Numbered from the stretch's first letter, positions 1 to 9,696 are shown. The stretch: DNA of 15,334 nucleotides from Lobulomyces angularis (GCA_027604685.1 JADHYX010000482.1:1-15334); one strand, 5' to 3'. The notes: a model not told the origin generated them from the sequence alone. A program made the numbers and translations.

Positions 1-3000
1 AAAATTACCCTTTTATCCTTTGCTTCGATAAACTTTAATAACACAGCTTTTATGTATTCCGGATTTGGGTCAGGTATATCTCTTTGAGAAGTTGGTGATG
101 AAGGGGGTGAATTATGAAACGACCGCCGTAAGGAATTATTGGAGGCTGATTGCTGCAATGGCAAGTTATTAGTAGAGCTACTTTGTTTATAATTTTCAAT
201 CGTTGGCGTCGAAGAAGGACTTTCAAAGGTACTACTTCTTTCCTCTACAACACTGCTTCTACCTCCACTGTTGATTGGTGAACCATTTCCCAAGTTTTGA
301 GTACTTCCACTAACATTTGAAGTTAATATAGATTTTGATAGCTTTCTCACTTCTTCTTTGAGAGCCTATTAAAGAAAAAAAGAAAAACAAAAAATTAATG
401 TAATCTGCTTTTTTATTTAAAAAAGTTATCAGTTTACCTTACAAACATTCTTAGTTTGAACCTCTCGAACTTTAATTTCTTCATACAGGTTATCTTTTTC
501 CTTTAAACTTTCTCTATATTCTTGTTGTTTAGATTCCATTAGAGAAACTAACTCTGAATTTTTTTTCTAGCAATTTTTCATTTTATTTAATTTTTTTTTT
601 TATAAAAAAAAAAAAAGAAAATACAAACCTTTTCCATTGCAATATCTTTTTCTAAATTATTCACAGTTTCCGTCAGTGTCTTTAATTCATCATTGAGGTT
701 ATCTAAAATTTCTAAACTCTTTTCAGCAAAAATAATCTTCTTTTCACTCTCTTCATTCTTTTGGTTGGCACTAAGCTTTACTTCTTTTATCTCATATTCG
801 ATTTTTTTTATTTCACTATTTTTTATATGAAGTTCCTTTCTAAGTTCTTTTATGTCTCTTTTGTATTGTTCAATTTCATCATGTTTTCTGTTTTCGCTCT
901 CCTCTGTGTCATAGATTTTTGTTTCCAATTCCGATATTCTTAATTTAAATTGATCATTTTCAATCGATTTGGTTTCAAATAGTCTATTAGATGTTTCTAG
1001 GTCTTGATCCAAATTATGAATTCGAGTCTCAAGCTCTTTTATGGTAATAGGATAACTACGTAATAGATCTTGATGATGATTTAGTACTGAAGTTGAATTT
1101 GCCCATTCTTGCTCTTTACTCTGCAACAATGAAGTTAAAGCATCTTTTTCATTACATAAAACGGTTTGAGCTTCCAACAATTGAGTTATTTTGTTATTTA
1201 ACTGTTCCACCTCAGCTGTCATTTCCTTCTTTTTTTTTTCCAAATCTCCTTTCCCCTCGTCGTGTTTTTTTAATCGAGAGTTCATATCTTCCACCTGCCT
1301 CGTTAAAGTAGACATTTGTTTTTCTTTTTCTTTTAAAAGCAAATCTTTTTCTTTCAATAATTTTTCCTTTTCTTGAATATATTCGTTTGCTTTTTCTATT
1401 TCAGAACTCTTACTTTTTGCATCACTTTCCAACTTCAGTATACGGGCTTTGGAATTTCTTAACAATCCAATTGACTTGTTTTTCTTTTCCTCCTCTTCCG
1501 TTAATGCTTGTTTGGTGGATTTTAACTGCTCGTTAAACTCCAAAATGGAGTTATCTCTTTCATATATTTGTTTCTTAGCCAAAGCCAGAGCACCTTCGCT
1601 AGCTTCCAATTTGGATTCCATTTCACTTTTCAGTTGAGATGCTTCGGCTGAAGCTTGCCGCGATTCTTCCACAGCTTTCTCAAGCACACCAACTTTTTCT
1701 CTTAGCTCCTTCAACTCATTATCAGCACTATGGTCAATGACTTCGGCATTTTTCGCTTCTAAGGAGCCACGCAGTGACTGTATTTCTGCCTCTAGCTCCT
1801 TTACTGTGTTGAGAGCGACTTGCTTTTCTTCATTCAGTTTATTTAAATCCAGATTTAACTGGGTTAATTCGGACTTGCTTGTCTCTGAATTCCGTTTCAG
1901 CTGGTTATAAGAGTTCTCCGTTTCCGTTAACAATTTAGATTTGGTATCCAAGGCGGATTGCACCAGTAGAAACTCAGAGAGAACTTCATCTTTTTCCGTT
2001 GTATTTAGCTCCAAATTTTTGTTGACTGCTTCCATCTCACTACAAACTTTTGCATTGGTTGCTTGTAATTCAGTAATTTGTTTACTTAACTGCTCACGAG
2101 CTTCACTTATCTCCTTAATCTTTAAATCTTTTGATTGCTCCAGTGCATTGAAATTTTGTTTTAATTCAGCAGCCTTAAACTCCAATTTTCTAAGTTCTTC
2201 AGCACTACCTTTCAATTTATTTTCATAATCAGAAGTAAGCTTTTGTTTTTCTTCTTCTTTCAAAGCCGCAACCTTTTTTAATTCTTCTTTTAATTCACTG
2301 TTGTTTTTTTCTAACAGCTCAACTTTTTTTTTAAGCTCTTCAACTAAATTGTTGGATAGCTTTAGTTCAAGTTCCAGTTTATCAACTTTGTCACGTTCAT
2401 CCTTTAATTTAAACTCTAGTTCGGTAAAACTGCCGTCAGTGTTTTCCGTTCCATTATTCAACTGACCTCTAAGCTCTTCACAAAGGGTATTACTTCTCTG
2501 CAATTGATTTTTTACTGTTTCCAACTCTGTACTTAAGACATTGTTTTCAGACTTACTTTCAGAGTAACTTTTTTCAGCTTTTAATAATTTATCATTGGAA
2601 CTAATTAATTGAGCCTCATAACTTTTTTCTTTTGCAATGAATGCGTTAATGTTATTCTCTAATTCTACCTTCACATTATCTAAACTCTCTATTTTTAAGG
2701 TTAATTTTTTCATTTCCTCTTTTAAATTATGTACGTCACTTTTATTTGCATCGTCTAAACTATTGAAATGTTTTAGCTGCTCTTGAAAGTTTGATTTTTC
2801 TTTTTCTAAAGACTTCACAACTTCCTCCATATCAAATTTTTCCTTCGACAACTTTTTTAATTCATCGTTCAATTTTTTCTCAGAAATTTTTAACAAATTC
2901 AGCTCTTCTTGTAAAAAAGCTTTTTCTTTGTCTAACCCCTCCAAATGTTGAGTTTTTATCTTCAATTGCGCTAAATTCTCATCGGAGTCACTAGAAATTA

Positions 3001-5130
3001 AGTTTAACTGGTTTTCTATTTTCAAGAGTGATGAATCCTTCTCAGCTAATAATTTTTCAAATTTTTCAGTTATTTTCAATTGATCATTAAGCTCTTTCTT
3101 TGATCTGTCATGTGCGACTTCAAGGTCATTTAATGATTTTGTAGTAGCATTCAAATTTTCTTCCAAATGCACTACCTGCTTCCAGTCTTCTTCAAATTTT
3201 TTACTTTTGGTTTCAAAGTTTTGTTCTAATTCAGCATATTTTTCATTCAGGGCCATGTGAGCTTCATTTTCTGCCTGTAAACGATCTTTGTAATTTTGTA
3301 ATTCTACTTCTAATTGTTTAATATTATCCTGTAATGCCATGCTTTTTTCTGCAGTTTGAGTAGTATCCAGTAATTTCTGCTCCAGGCCTCTTACTTTTAA
3401 CACTAATTTTTCTGCCAGATTTGACTTCCTCTCAGCGTTTGAAATTGCATCTGCCAACTTTTTTTCTAATTCCTTTAATTCCTCTGAAGTTTTTTTTGAA
3501 TCATTCGCAACTTTTAAATTATTAAGTTCTTTTGTTAAATTCGATACGTTATCCTTTAAACATGTGATTTCTTTGCTACTTGAGATTTCCAATTTTTGTT
3601 TTTCTAGTCGAAGTGCTTCCACTTCTTTTAGCAAATTGGAATACTCAACTGACTGTTTTTGTGACTTCATAGCCTCTTCGTCAAACACAGAGGTGCAGGA
3701 GCGAAAGGAGTCTATTTCATGTGTGGAACCTACTGAGGCATTTTGAATCAAATTTCCAGATTTTTCTATCATCTGAGTTAAAGAACTAATTTTATCTTGT
3801 TGTACAGACACAAGATTTTGCAGTTTAAGTTTTTCATTTTCGATAGTTTCCAATTTAAATTCTAAACTTTTTATTTGCGTTGGGAAATTAGTATCATTGC
3901 TATCATTAAAAATATTTGAATTTTGAGTAAGTTGAGTTTTTAATTCGGCGTTGGCCATCTCCAAATTTTCATTGTTAGTTTTAGTTAAGTTCAGTTCATG
4001 CTGTAAAGTTTGAAGTTCAGATTGATGTGATGCAATTAAAGATTTTATTTGCCTTTCCAACTCTTCAGTTCTGTTAAATGGAGAAATGTCTATTAAATTA
4101 GGTTCGACTATTGATTTTTCTTTTTCGGAAATTTCCTTTAATTTCTCTATTGCTTTATTTCGTTGCTCTGTGGTTTTTTTTAGCAACACCGTCAATTCTT
4201 TATTCTTTTTTTGTAAATTATCATCTTCACTAAAGTCAATCAATGGTTGCTGCTTTGGTGAAATTGGAGAATTATCAACATTAAGTTTTAATTTCTGAAC
4301 TTCTTTATTTTTTTCCGTTAATTGGTTCTGTAATGCTTCAAACATTTCACTTTTTGCCTGGGCTTCAAGTTTCTGAATTTCTTGCAGTTCACTAATCTGT
4401 TTTGTAAATTTATTTATATCATCTGTAAATATCTAAAAAATAAGAAGCTTATAAAAAGATTTTTAAAAAAAAAATGGTTACAGTATTTTTCAACTTTAGC
4501 TCTTTAATAAAATTTTCTGCATTTTCCAAATCTGATGGAGTATTAATACTTTCTACTGGTGTATTTCTAACTAATACTGCTTCAATTTGGTTATTTTTTT
4601 TTTGTAAAGATTTATAAGCCTTTGCTAAATCTAAGGAAATTTTAAAAATTTAACAAGTCGAAATTGAATTATATATATTTTATTTTTTATTAAATGAGAA
4701 AAATAGTTTTTTCTTTTGTTTATTAAAAGTTACCTCCGAGCTTCAATTCATATTGTTTCAATTTTGGTATATCGTTTGTACTTTCCAAGGTATCTACTGA
4801 TGATGATGATAGCGATCTTTGGAATCTACCAGGAGATGAACTTGGAGAATTATTTTGTTGTAAATCCTCTATCAAAGGTTGCTCAAAACTTTGTTTTGAA
4901 TTAGAAGTAGGTTTCCTTAATAGCGAATCCGTTGGATTTCTAATCAAATTTTGAAACAAACTATCAGTTGAAGTTCTTTCCTGTTGATCAGGGCTATTTA
5001 GAGTAGTTTGCACTTTGGCTAATTGTTCTTTAGATTTCTCCAACGCTTTGTTTATTAAATTGGAGCTAGAACCTATTGGGTTCCATGTAGACCATGCGTT
5101 TTTTTTTGCAGAATCTCCCTTTTCGTCCAT
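1..5130 (-). CDS. GRIP-domain golgin, long coiled-coil Golgi tether (3' end outside window)
   Basis: Five exons: 5130-4734, 4630-4482, 4432-629, 566-438 and 365-about 9. All introns are GT-AG (103, 49, 62 and 72 nt) and the frames join exactly, giving about 1,612 residues before the window edge. Residues 1-130 are non-helical, with W13 and W16 near the start and two DSL(F/L) motifs at 56-59 and 68-71. Residues about 150-1500 are almost continuous Lys/Glu/Leu-rich coiled coil. A Ser/Pro/Asn linker (about 1505-1588) leads into NPEYIKAVLLKF (1594-1605), the start of a GRIP domain with its conserved Tyr at 1597. GRIP golgins bind Arl1-type GTPases at the trans-Golgi and capture vesicles with the far N-terminus. 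The N-terminal (D/E)SL(F/L) pattern recalls golgin-245 (GOLGA4) and golgin-97; that subtype is an inference. The Met at 4345 is internal (about residue 212), not the start. A possible donor at 8-7 would split the GRIP domain. Confidence 0.9.
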
Positions 5131-5382
5131 AGAGAATCTATGAACTTAAATTGTATTGTTTTTGAATCAAATCCTAATATATTACAGGCTTGGAAAAAAA
5201 TTTTTGCATCTTTTAATCAATTTGTTTAAAATCAATTCTATAATATATTTAAAAAAACACTAAAATTAAAAAGTATTCAAAATAATTAAATAAAAATCCA
5301 AGTATTTAAATGCTTTATTAAAAAAAATATTATTAATTATTTTAATTTTCTTTAATTCCTGTTTTTAATTTAATTATTAAAT
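5131..5382. other. Intergenic: golgin promoter and SERBP1-like 3' region
   Basis: This 252-bp, extremely AT-rich spacer lies between two minus-strand genes in tandem. It must hold the golgin promoter and 5' UTR and the 3' UTR of the upstream SERBP1-like gene. I see no clear TATA box, hairpin or open frame. Confidence 0.5.
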
Positions 5383-6652
5383 TTATCCTAAGGATGGGAA
5401 AGCATTGGTATCAGTCACATTAACTGTATTGCTTCCCTTTTTGAAATCTCTACGATCACCACCACGATCACCACGATGACCTCCACGATCACCACCACGG
5501 TCTCCGCCGCGGTCACCTCTTCCTCCTCTGGAACCTCTTTCTCCGCCTCTACCACCTCTGAAACCACCTCTACCATCTCTATCACTTCTTCTTTCTTCAA
5601 ATCTTTGCTCAATATCTACAAATTGCTTTTCAGCCTTTTGTTTGGTTTTTCCAGAACCAGCAGATTTCGCCTATATAAAGGTAATTAATTAAATAAAGTA
5701 TTTAAGTATACTTTGGTGCTGAGAACTAAGAAATCTTCTTCTACTTTTTCGAAAACTTGGGCATCTTTCCATTGAGATTCATCTGCTCCGTCATTGGCAG
5801 CTCTAGGAGCTAAAGTATCTTTTTTAGAAGATTTTTTTTCTGCCATATAGTCTTCAAAAGATTTGTAATTATCTTCTGGTTCAGGTTCTTTGGTTTCTTC
5901 TTCTTTAACTTCATCATTTTCAACAGGGGCTTCGTTTTCAGCTTCTGCATTTAATTCTGAGGAAATTGGTTCACCCCAAGTAGAACTTCCAGCTACTTCT
6001 TTCTTTTCACCATCAGTACGATCCATTCTACTGTGACGGTCAAACTCAGCGGCACGGGTACCACGACCTCTACCACCACCACGACCTCCACGTTCTACAC
6101 CACGGTCTCCACCGCGACCTCCTCGCGCACCACCACGAGAACCACCACGACCTCTAACAGCTAAAACAAAAAATTTGAAACATTAATAAAAATTCATATG
6201 AATACATATAAATATGTGTTAAATAAATAAAAAATTTTCTAAACAAAAAGTTAATTTAGAAAAACCAAAAAATAAAAAATATCCGAAAGAAAATAGTATA
6301 AATACCTCCTTCAGTGTTAGGTGGACGTTCAAAGTTTTCATTATCACGAGGGGCTCTGTTTTCACGATCGCGTTGAGGAGCACCTAAAAAAAATTTATTA
6401 AAAAGAAAAAGAAATTTAACAAAAAATTATAATAAAAATTTATTTACTGGCTTGTCTAGAAACATCTTTTGCAGCACCACCTCTTCTTGGGTATTCGTTT
6501 CTAACAGTTCTAGTATTTTCATTAGGTTTAGATCTTGAAGCATCCTTTTTTACTTCTGGTTTTTTTTCAACTTTTTTTGGTTCTTCCACCTTTTTGACAT
6601 CTTCTGAATCAGAATCCAAAAGATCAAAGGGATTTCGGCTAATTACGCTCAT
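5383..6652 (-). CDS. SERBP1: SERBP1/HABP4/Stm1-family RGG ribosome- and mRNA-binding protein
   Basis: Four exons: 6652-6448, 6383-6306, 6160-5712 and 5670-5383, encoding 339 aa and ending in TAA. Introns are 64, 145 and 41 nt, all GT-AG. The N-terminus NPFDLLDSDSE (7-17) is the family signature. An RGG cluster fills 97-128, followed by EFDRHS (133-138) and TWGEP (155-159), then an acidic stretch and YKSFEDYMAEKK (193-204), the HABP4/PAI-RBP1 core. A second RGG/DRGG cluster covers 277-317 and the protein ends AFPSLG, as in Stm1 and SERBP1. Known relatives thread through the mRNA channel of idle 80S ribosomes, protecting them during starvation and binding mRNA or G-quadruplexes. I start at 6652 because the family signature begins there; the in-frame ATG at 6688 lies in a probable 5' UTR. 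Ortholog naming between SERBP1, Stm1 and Oga1 is approximate. Confidence 0.93.
5454..5574 (-). repeat. Tandem RGG/DRGG-coding repeat (C-terminal cluster)
   Basis: On the plus strand this reads as repeated ccacgatcaccac-like and ccacca units. On the coding strand it gives alternating RGG, DRGG and HRGD units. The DNA is itself quasi-repetitive with 9-12 nt periodicity and much richer in G+C than its surroundings, so it could change length by slippage. Confidence 0.7.
6060..6155 (-). repeat. Tandem RGG-coding repeat (central cluster)
   Basis: This stretch of exon 3 encodes RGG, RGRGG and ERGG units (residues 97-128) and shows repeated ccaccacga and cctccacg motifs on the plus strand. Together with the C-terminal cluster it gives the protein two separate arginine-glycine RNA-binding regions. 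Confidence 0.7.
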
Positions 6653-6675
6653 ATTTGATATATAATTTTGATCTT

Positions 6676-6729
6676 CTGTTGAATGCAAATTTATAGCGTT
6701 ATTGGAAATTAAAAAAAAAAAAAAGTTAC
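6676..6729 (-). other. Possible 5' UTR intron of the SERBP1-like gene
   Basis: On the minus strand a donor GTAACT at 6729 and an acceptor AACAG ending at 6676 delimit a 54-nt, T-rich stretch just upstream of the start codon at 6652. Size and base content match the coding introns here. If spliced it would remove the upstream in-frame ATG at 6688. Confidence 0.35.
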
Positions 6730-7438
6730 CCTGTAAATTATAAACCCCTTATTTTTTCAAAATTCAGCAGTTTCTAAATTAATTAATTGAAGTTAGTAAT
6801 TCATTGAAATTATTTTGATATAATAAAGGAAAAAAAGGGGAGTTTTATTTAAAAAAAAAAGGTTCTATTCAACACTGAAAAAAACTTTAAGCTGAGAAAT
6901 TCGTGTTGTGATAAAGTTCAGTAAAAAATTTTTATTAAAGATTTGATTGCATTTAAATGTAGATAACAGCGTGAATGTACTTAAATTGATGTAACTATTG
7001 AGGGGTATTGGATGTGATGGTACTGAAAAAATGAATCTAACCTTATTTAATGAAAAATCGTTGTTACACTGAAATTGGTTAAATTCCTTTTCAATTTCAA
7101 TTTGTTGTAATGATCCCCAATTACTTCTTTAATATTTTGTCTGCTTCAAAATGTAGCCTTTAACGTCGTATTTAGTGATTCAAGTTGTAGATAAGGTACT
7201 ATCTATTGCAATCATTACTTTGAATTAGAGATCACGAACTTTAGGCTTTAGATCATCTTTAAATCTTCTAACAAGCAGAACTAATATTTATTATTATAAT
7301 ATATTATTTAATAATGCAACACATAGAAAAGTCATTTGAGAACGTTAATTTATTTTAAAGGTTGTAATTAACACATACAAACAATCAAAACTTTATTATA
7401 ATTATATGATTACAAATATTATTACTTAAAATAAACTA
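6730..7438. other. Intergenic region without an intact gene
   Basis: About 0.7 kb separates the SERBP1-like gene from the end of CD2BP2. It contains the SERBP1-like promoter and the decayed frame described above. Several stretches (about 6895-7060 and 7140-7260) are less AT-rich than typical spacer here. I looked for tRNA A/B boxes and the conserved U1, U2, U4, U5 and U6 snRNA motifs and saw none. Confidence 0.5.
6865..7278 (-). pseudogene. Decayed reading frame, possibly an LTR-retrotransposon gag relic
   Basis: One minus-strand frame runs from 7278 to a TAG at 6867-6865 and is interrupted at 7227 (TAA), 7182 (TGA) and 7131 (TAA). The last part (7128-6868) is open for 87 codons but has no Met. 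Before the first stop it reads RRFKDDLKPKVRDL, which resembles the F-x-x-x-L-x-P-x-[IV]-R motif of Ty3/gypsy gag proteins. Similar protein-like runs follow each stop. No LTR, zinc knuckle or polymerase is visible. The gag link rests on one short motif, and the frame could be a remnant of another gene or chance. Confidence 0.28.
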
Positions 7439-8971
7439 TTATTTGACGGGGAAAAAATTAAACTCTTGGATTGGTTTAAAATCTTTGTAAAGATCAAGAG
7501 GAGAGGTTAATGTGACTTGTCGGCAAAAAACTCCATGATCGGTATTATTTTCATCTTTGCTCTCGTTTTGCTGGTGCATTGTCGCAAAAAAACCTTGTTC
7601 TGACCAATTTCTCATTTCCTCTTCGTTGAAAGGTCCAAAAATTTCAGTTGAAGTTTTGTAAATTTTATATTCAAACCAATTCAGCTTTTTAACTTCTATG
7701 TTCTGAAAGTGCAGTGGGACAGGATCGCCTTAAGATATTTTATTATTAAAGGGGGTAACAATAAACTAAACCTGCTACCCAATTATCATCAAGTACTTCG
7801 GCAATTCTTAATTTTCTCACTATTTGCTCATATCTCAGTTCATAGACATCTGCAGAATGTTTAACTCTAAGTTATAAAATTATGCTACAATACAAACTTA
7901 CCATGGTGACCAATACTCATTAACTTATCACATATTGTAGACAGTTTTTCTATAGTGCTAGTTCTCTGAAGTTCGTTTTGCTGTTTTTCTGCGCTGCTTA
8001 AATCTTCTTCTTGTTTTGATGCTTTGTCTATTTTGTGTTTGTTTTTATGCCAATTTTTCTTTTTTTCTGCTGGCTTAAATCTAGCAAGACACTTTAAATA
8101 AAATAAAAGGAAAAACAAAAATAATTATTAATAATATAGCTTTTGGTTGTATATTAATAACAAGAATAATATCTGTTATTAATAAATTTTGTTTTTACAC
8201 TTAAAACAGTTTCTTGCGGCCTTAAAACCTCCAGCAACCCGCACCACAACAAATTTTCTTCATTCTCTTTATTAGCAGAATTTTCTTCTGCAACACCTCC
8301 ATCCCCATTTTTTTCAAAATCGGCAATTCTTTGTCTGGCTATCTTTCGTTCATGCATTAATTTCGCTTTTTTAAAATCCTTTTTTGTTAAACCATTTAGC
8401 CAGGAATCGTGTATCTGATTTTCATCTCTGTTTTTTTTAATATAATGTCCCTCTGCATCAATATCTCCTTCTTCCAAATCTCTATCCATATTAAAAGGTA
8501 TGATTTGCGGTGCCCCAAAAACTTCATCTTCTTCATCGTCTTCCGACCTATTCCATTCCTGTCCTTCCCCTTGTAGAGTTGATTTGTCTAAATTCCTTTT
8601 TTTTTTTTTTATAGCTGCTACATCCACCATATCTCCTTCTTCAGGTTTATTCTCCAACTCAAATACATCAACTTTTTTATATTTTTCATCTTCTGATTCT
8701 TCTGAATCCTCATTCCCAATATTTAAAACTTCTTTTCTATTTTTTTTTTCTAAGATGATGATAAATTGGTAAAAAAAAAATTATAGTTCAACAAATGAGT
8801 ATTCTTTAAGGAAAAAAAATATTTTTAAATACCTGCCCCAAAGTTAAGATCTTCTTCATCTTCTTCCTCAGAAACAATATCATTATCGTTAAATACATTT
8901 ACTTTTTGAACTTCACTAAACTTAACCTTTTTCTTAGAATATTCAATTCCATCAGCAAGTTCCCGCTTCAT
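7439..8971 (-). CDS. CD2BP2: CD2BP2/LIN1-type GYF-domain protein of the U5 snRNP
   Basis: Five exons: 8971-8833, 8749-8199, 8091-7902, 7849-7772 and 7728-7439, encoding 415 aa and ending in TAA. Introns are 83, 107, 52 and 43 nt, all GT-AG with matching phases. An acidic and Lys-rich N-terminus leads to IIPFNMDRDLEEGDIDAEGH and DSWLNGL, the conserved CD2BP2/Lin1 block (I-x-P-F-N-x-x-x-[DE]-[LM]-E-E-G; D-S-W-L). The LLEVLRPQETVLS segment matches the family's LLELLxPxETV block across an intron junction. The C-terminal GYF domain has FEY (338-340), GPF (351-353), M358, W361 and GFF (365-367). In known homologues the GYF domain grips proline-rich ligands and the protein joins the U5/tri-snRNP during assembly (yeast Lin1/Snu40, human U5-52K). 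Oddities are GFF replacing GYF and about 17 extra residues (368-384) before GVFCR. Confidence 0.94.
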
Positions 8972-9094
8972 TTTTTAAGCAGTGAAAAGACAATATTATA
9001 GCGACCAATCTCGATTTTTAGTTGTATATATGAATCAAAAAATTAGAAGAAAAAAAATTTTTTTTTTTTAACTTACCAAATAAATGTTTATAAT
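8972..9094. promoter_or_regulatory. Short divergent promoter between CD2BP2 and the small plus-strand gene
   Basis: Only 123 bp separate the two divergent start codons, so the promoters must overlap. A CCAAT pentamer sits at 9005-9009 and a TATATA run at 9025-9030 on the plus strand, followed by a mixed A then T run at 9048-9069. The assignment follows from layout and common motifs; these short motifs also arise by chance in AT-rich DNA. Confidence 0.45.
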
Positions 9095-9098
9095 ATGA
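9084..9098 (+). CDS. Four-codon upstream ORF overlapping the next start codon
   Basis: The first ATG in the short leader (9084) opens a four-residue frame that ends at TGA 9096-9098. The main ATG is at 9095-9097, so start and stop overlap as ATGA. This arrangement could limit translation of the 85-aa protein or support re-initiation. It may be chance, or lie upstream of the true transcript start. Confidence 0.3.
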   Translation: MFII

Positions 9099-9352
9099 TT
9101 TCTACAATTCAAAGTCAAGTCAACTTATTAATTCAAAATAAACCGAAATTATTGATGATAGTCCTAAGTTCATTAATATTTTATGGATTTTATCGTTCGA
9201 ACAAGCGGGGAACTAGGTATTCAAAAAAAAGTTTATGTAAAAAAGGAATAACTGGTACAAAAAGAAAACCTTCTGGTGGTAAGCGACCTAGAAGAAAGCC
9301 AAGAAAGTTTAATTATTCTACACCGAAAACACTCTCCTCATTTTTCAAGTAG
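9095..9352 (+). CDS. Small single-pass membrane protein with a highly basic tail (unrecognised)
   Basis: This single-exon frame encodes 85 aa and ends in TAG. Residues 18-33 (KLLMIVLSSLIFYGFY) form one hydrophobic segment preceded by a short polar N-terminus. Residues 34-75 are packed with Lys and Arg (for example KRPRRKPRK), giving a strongly positive C-terminal side. By the positive-inside rule the tail should face the cytosol or matrix, as in a signal-anchored or tail-exposed protein. The basic tail could bind acidic lipids, RNA or the ribosome, but I do not recognise the family. Support for a real gene comes from its biased composition, its own divergent promoter and a downstream AATAAA at 9443. 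An ACTAG|GTATTC donor-like site near 9213 leaves open an alternative spliced form. Confidence 0.6.
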   Translation: MISTIQSQVNLLIQNKPKLLMIVLSSLIFYGFYRSNKRGTRYSKKSLCKKGITGTKRKPSGGKRPRRKPRKFNYSTPKTLSSFFK

Positions 9353-9376
9353 AAAAAAAGAATTTTCCAAGTGAAC

Positions 9377-9395
9377 AACAGTTAATATAACTGTT
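9377..9395. repeat. 8-bp inverted repeat with a 3-nt loop
   Basis: AACAGTTA and TAACTGTT are perfect reverse complements separated by ATA, 25 bp past the stop of the plus-strand gene. It could form a 3' UTR hairpin or be a binding site for a dimeric protein. Short palindromes are also expected by chance in AT-rich DNA. Confidence 0.45.
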
Positions 9396-9442
9396 ATTTT
9401 AAAAAAAATTAATTTAATAATGACTTTTTATGTAATGTTTTC

Positions 9443-9448
9443 AATAAA
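9443..9448 (+). terminator. Likely polyadenylation signal (AATAAA)
   Basis: A canonical AATAAA hexamer followed by an A run lies 91 bp beyond the stop codon of the 85-aa gene, at a usual distance for 3' end formation. AATAAA is frequent in such AT-rich DNA, so the call is tentative. Confidence 0.4.
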
Positions 9449-9696
9449 AAAAAAATTTTATGCAATAAAAACTTCTTGCTTAAAACAATCCATGGAAATG
9501 GACAATTAAAAAACTATGATTTTTGTTTATTTTTTTTTGGATTGTATTACTATAGATATTATAAAATTAAGTTAAACAATTTGTATATTCGAAAATATTA
9601 ATATAAAAATTATGTATAAAATGTATGATACTTTATGCTTCTGGATGTATGTTACATCAATTGAACTAAATAAAGTGAAGAAATGAAATATGCGAC

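Larger units (their letters stand above)
9353..9696. other. Intergenic region between convergent genes
   Basis: This 344-bp AT-rich stretch is the shared 3' region of the 85-aa gene (plus) and the 415-aa membrane protein gene (minus). It contains the palindrome at 9377-9395, an AATAAA at 9443-9448 and a second AATAAA near 9670. I see no open frame or RNA gene in it. Confidence 0.6.

Noticed and set aside
587..4345. A 1,252-aa single-exon protein starting at Met 4345 and ending at a stop in 587-589
   Set aside because: The frame continues upstream of 4345 to a good acceptor at 4433, and the last residues after 629 are T-rich intron. It is exon 3 of the golgin.
5415..5688. Open frames on both strands across the RGG repeat
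   Set aside because: These are alternative-frame readings of the repetitive RGG-coding exon, with Val/Glu or Thr/Ser monotony and no other support.
6900..7300. tRNA or spliceosomal RNA genes in the 0.7-kb gap
   Set aside because: A GCCTTTAAC string near 7156 resembles the U5 loop but has one mismatch, no flanking stem and no Sm site. No tRNA A/B box pair fits.
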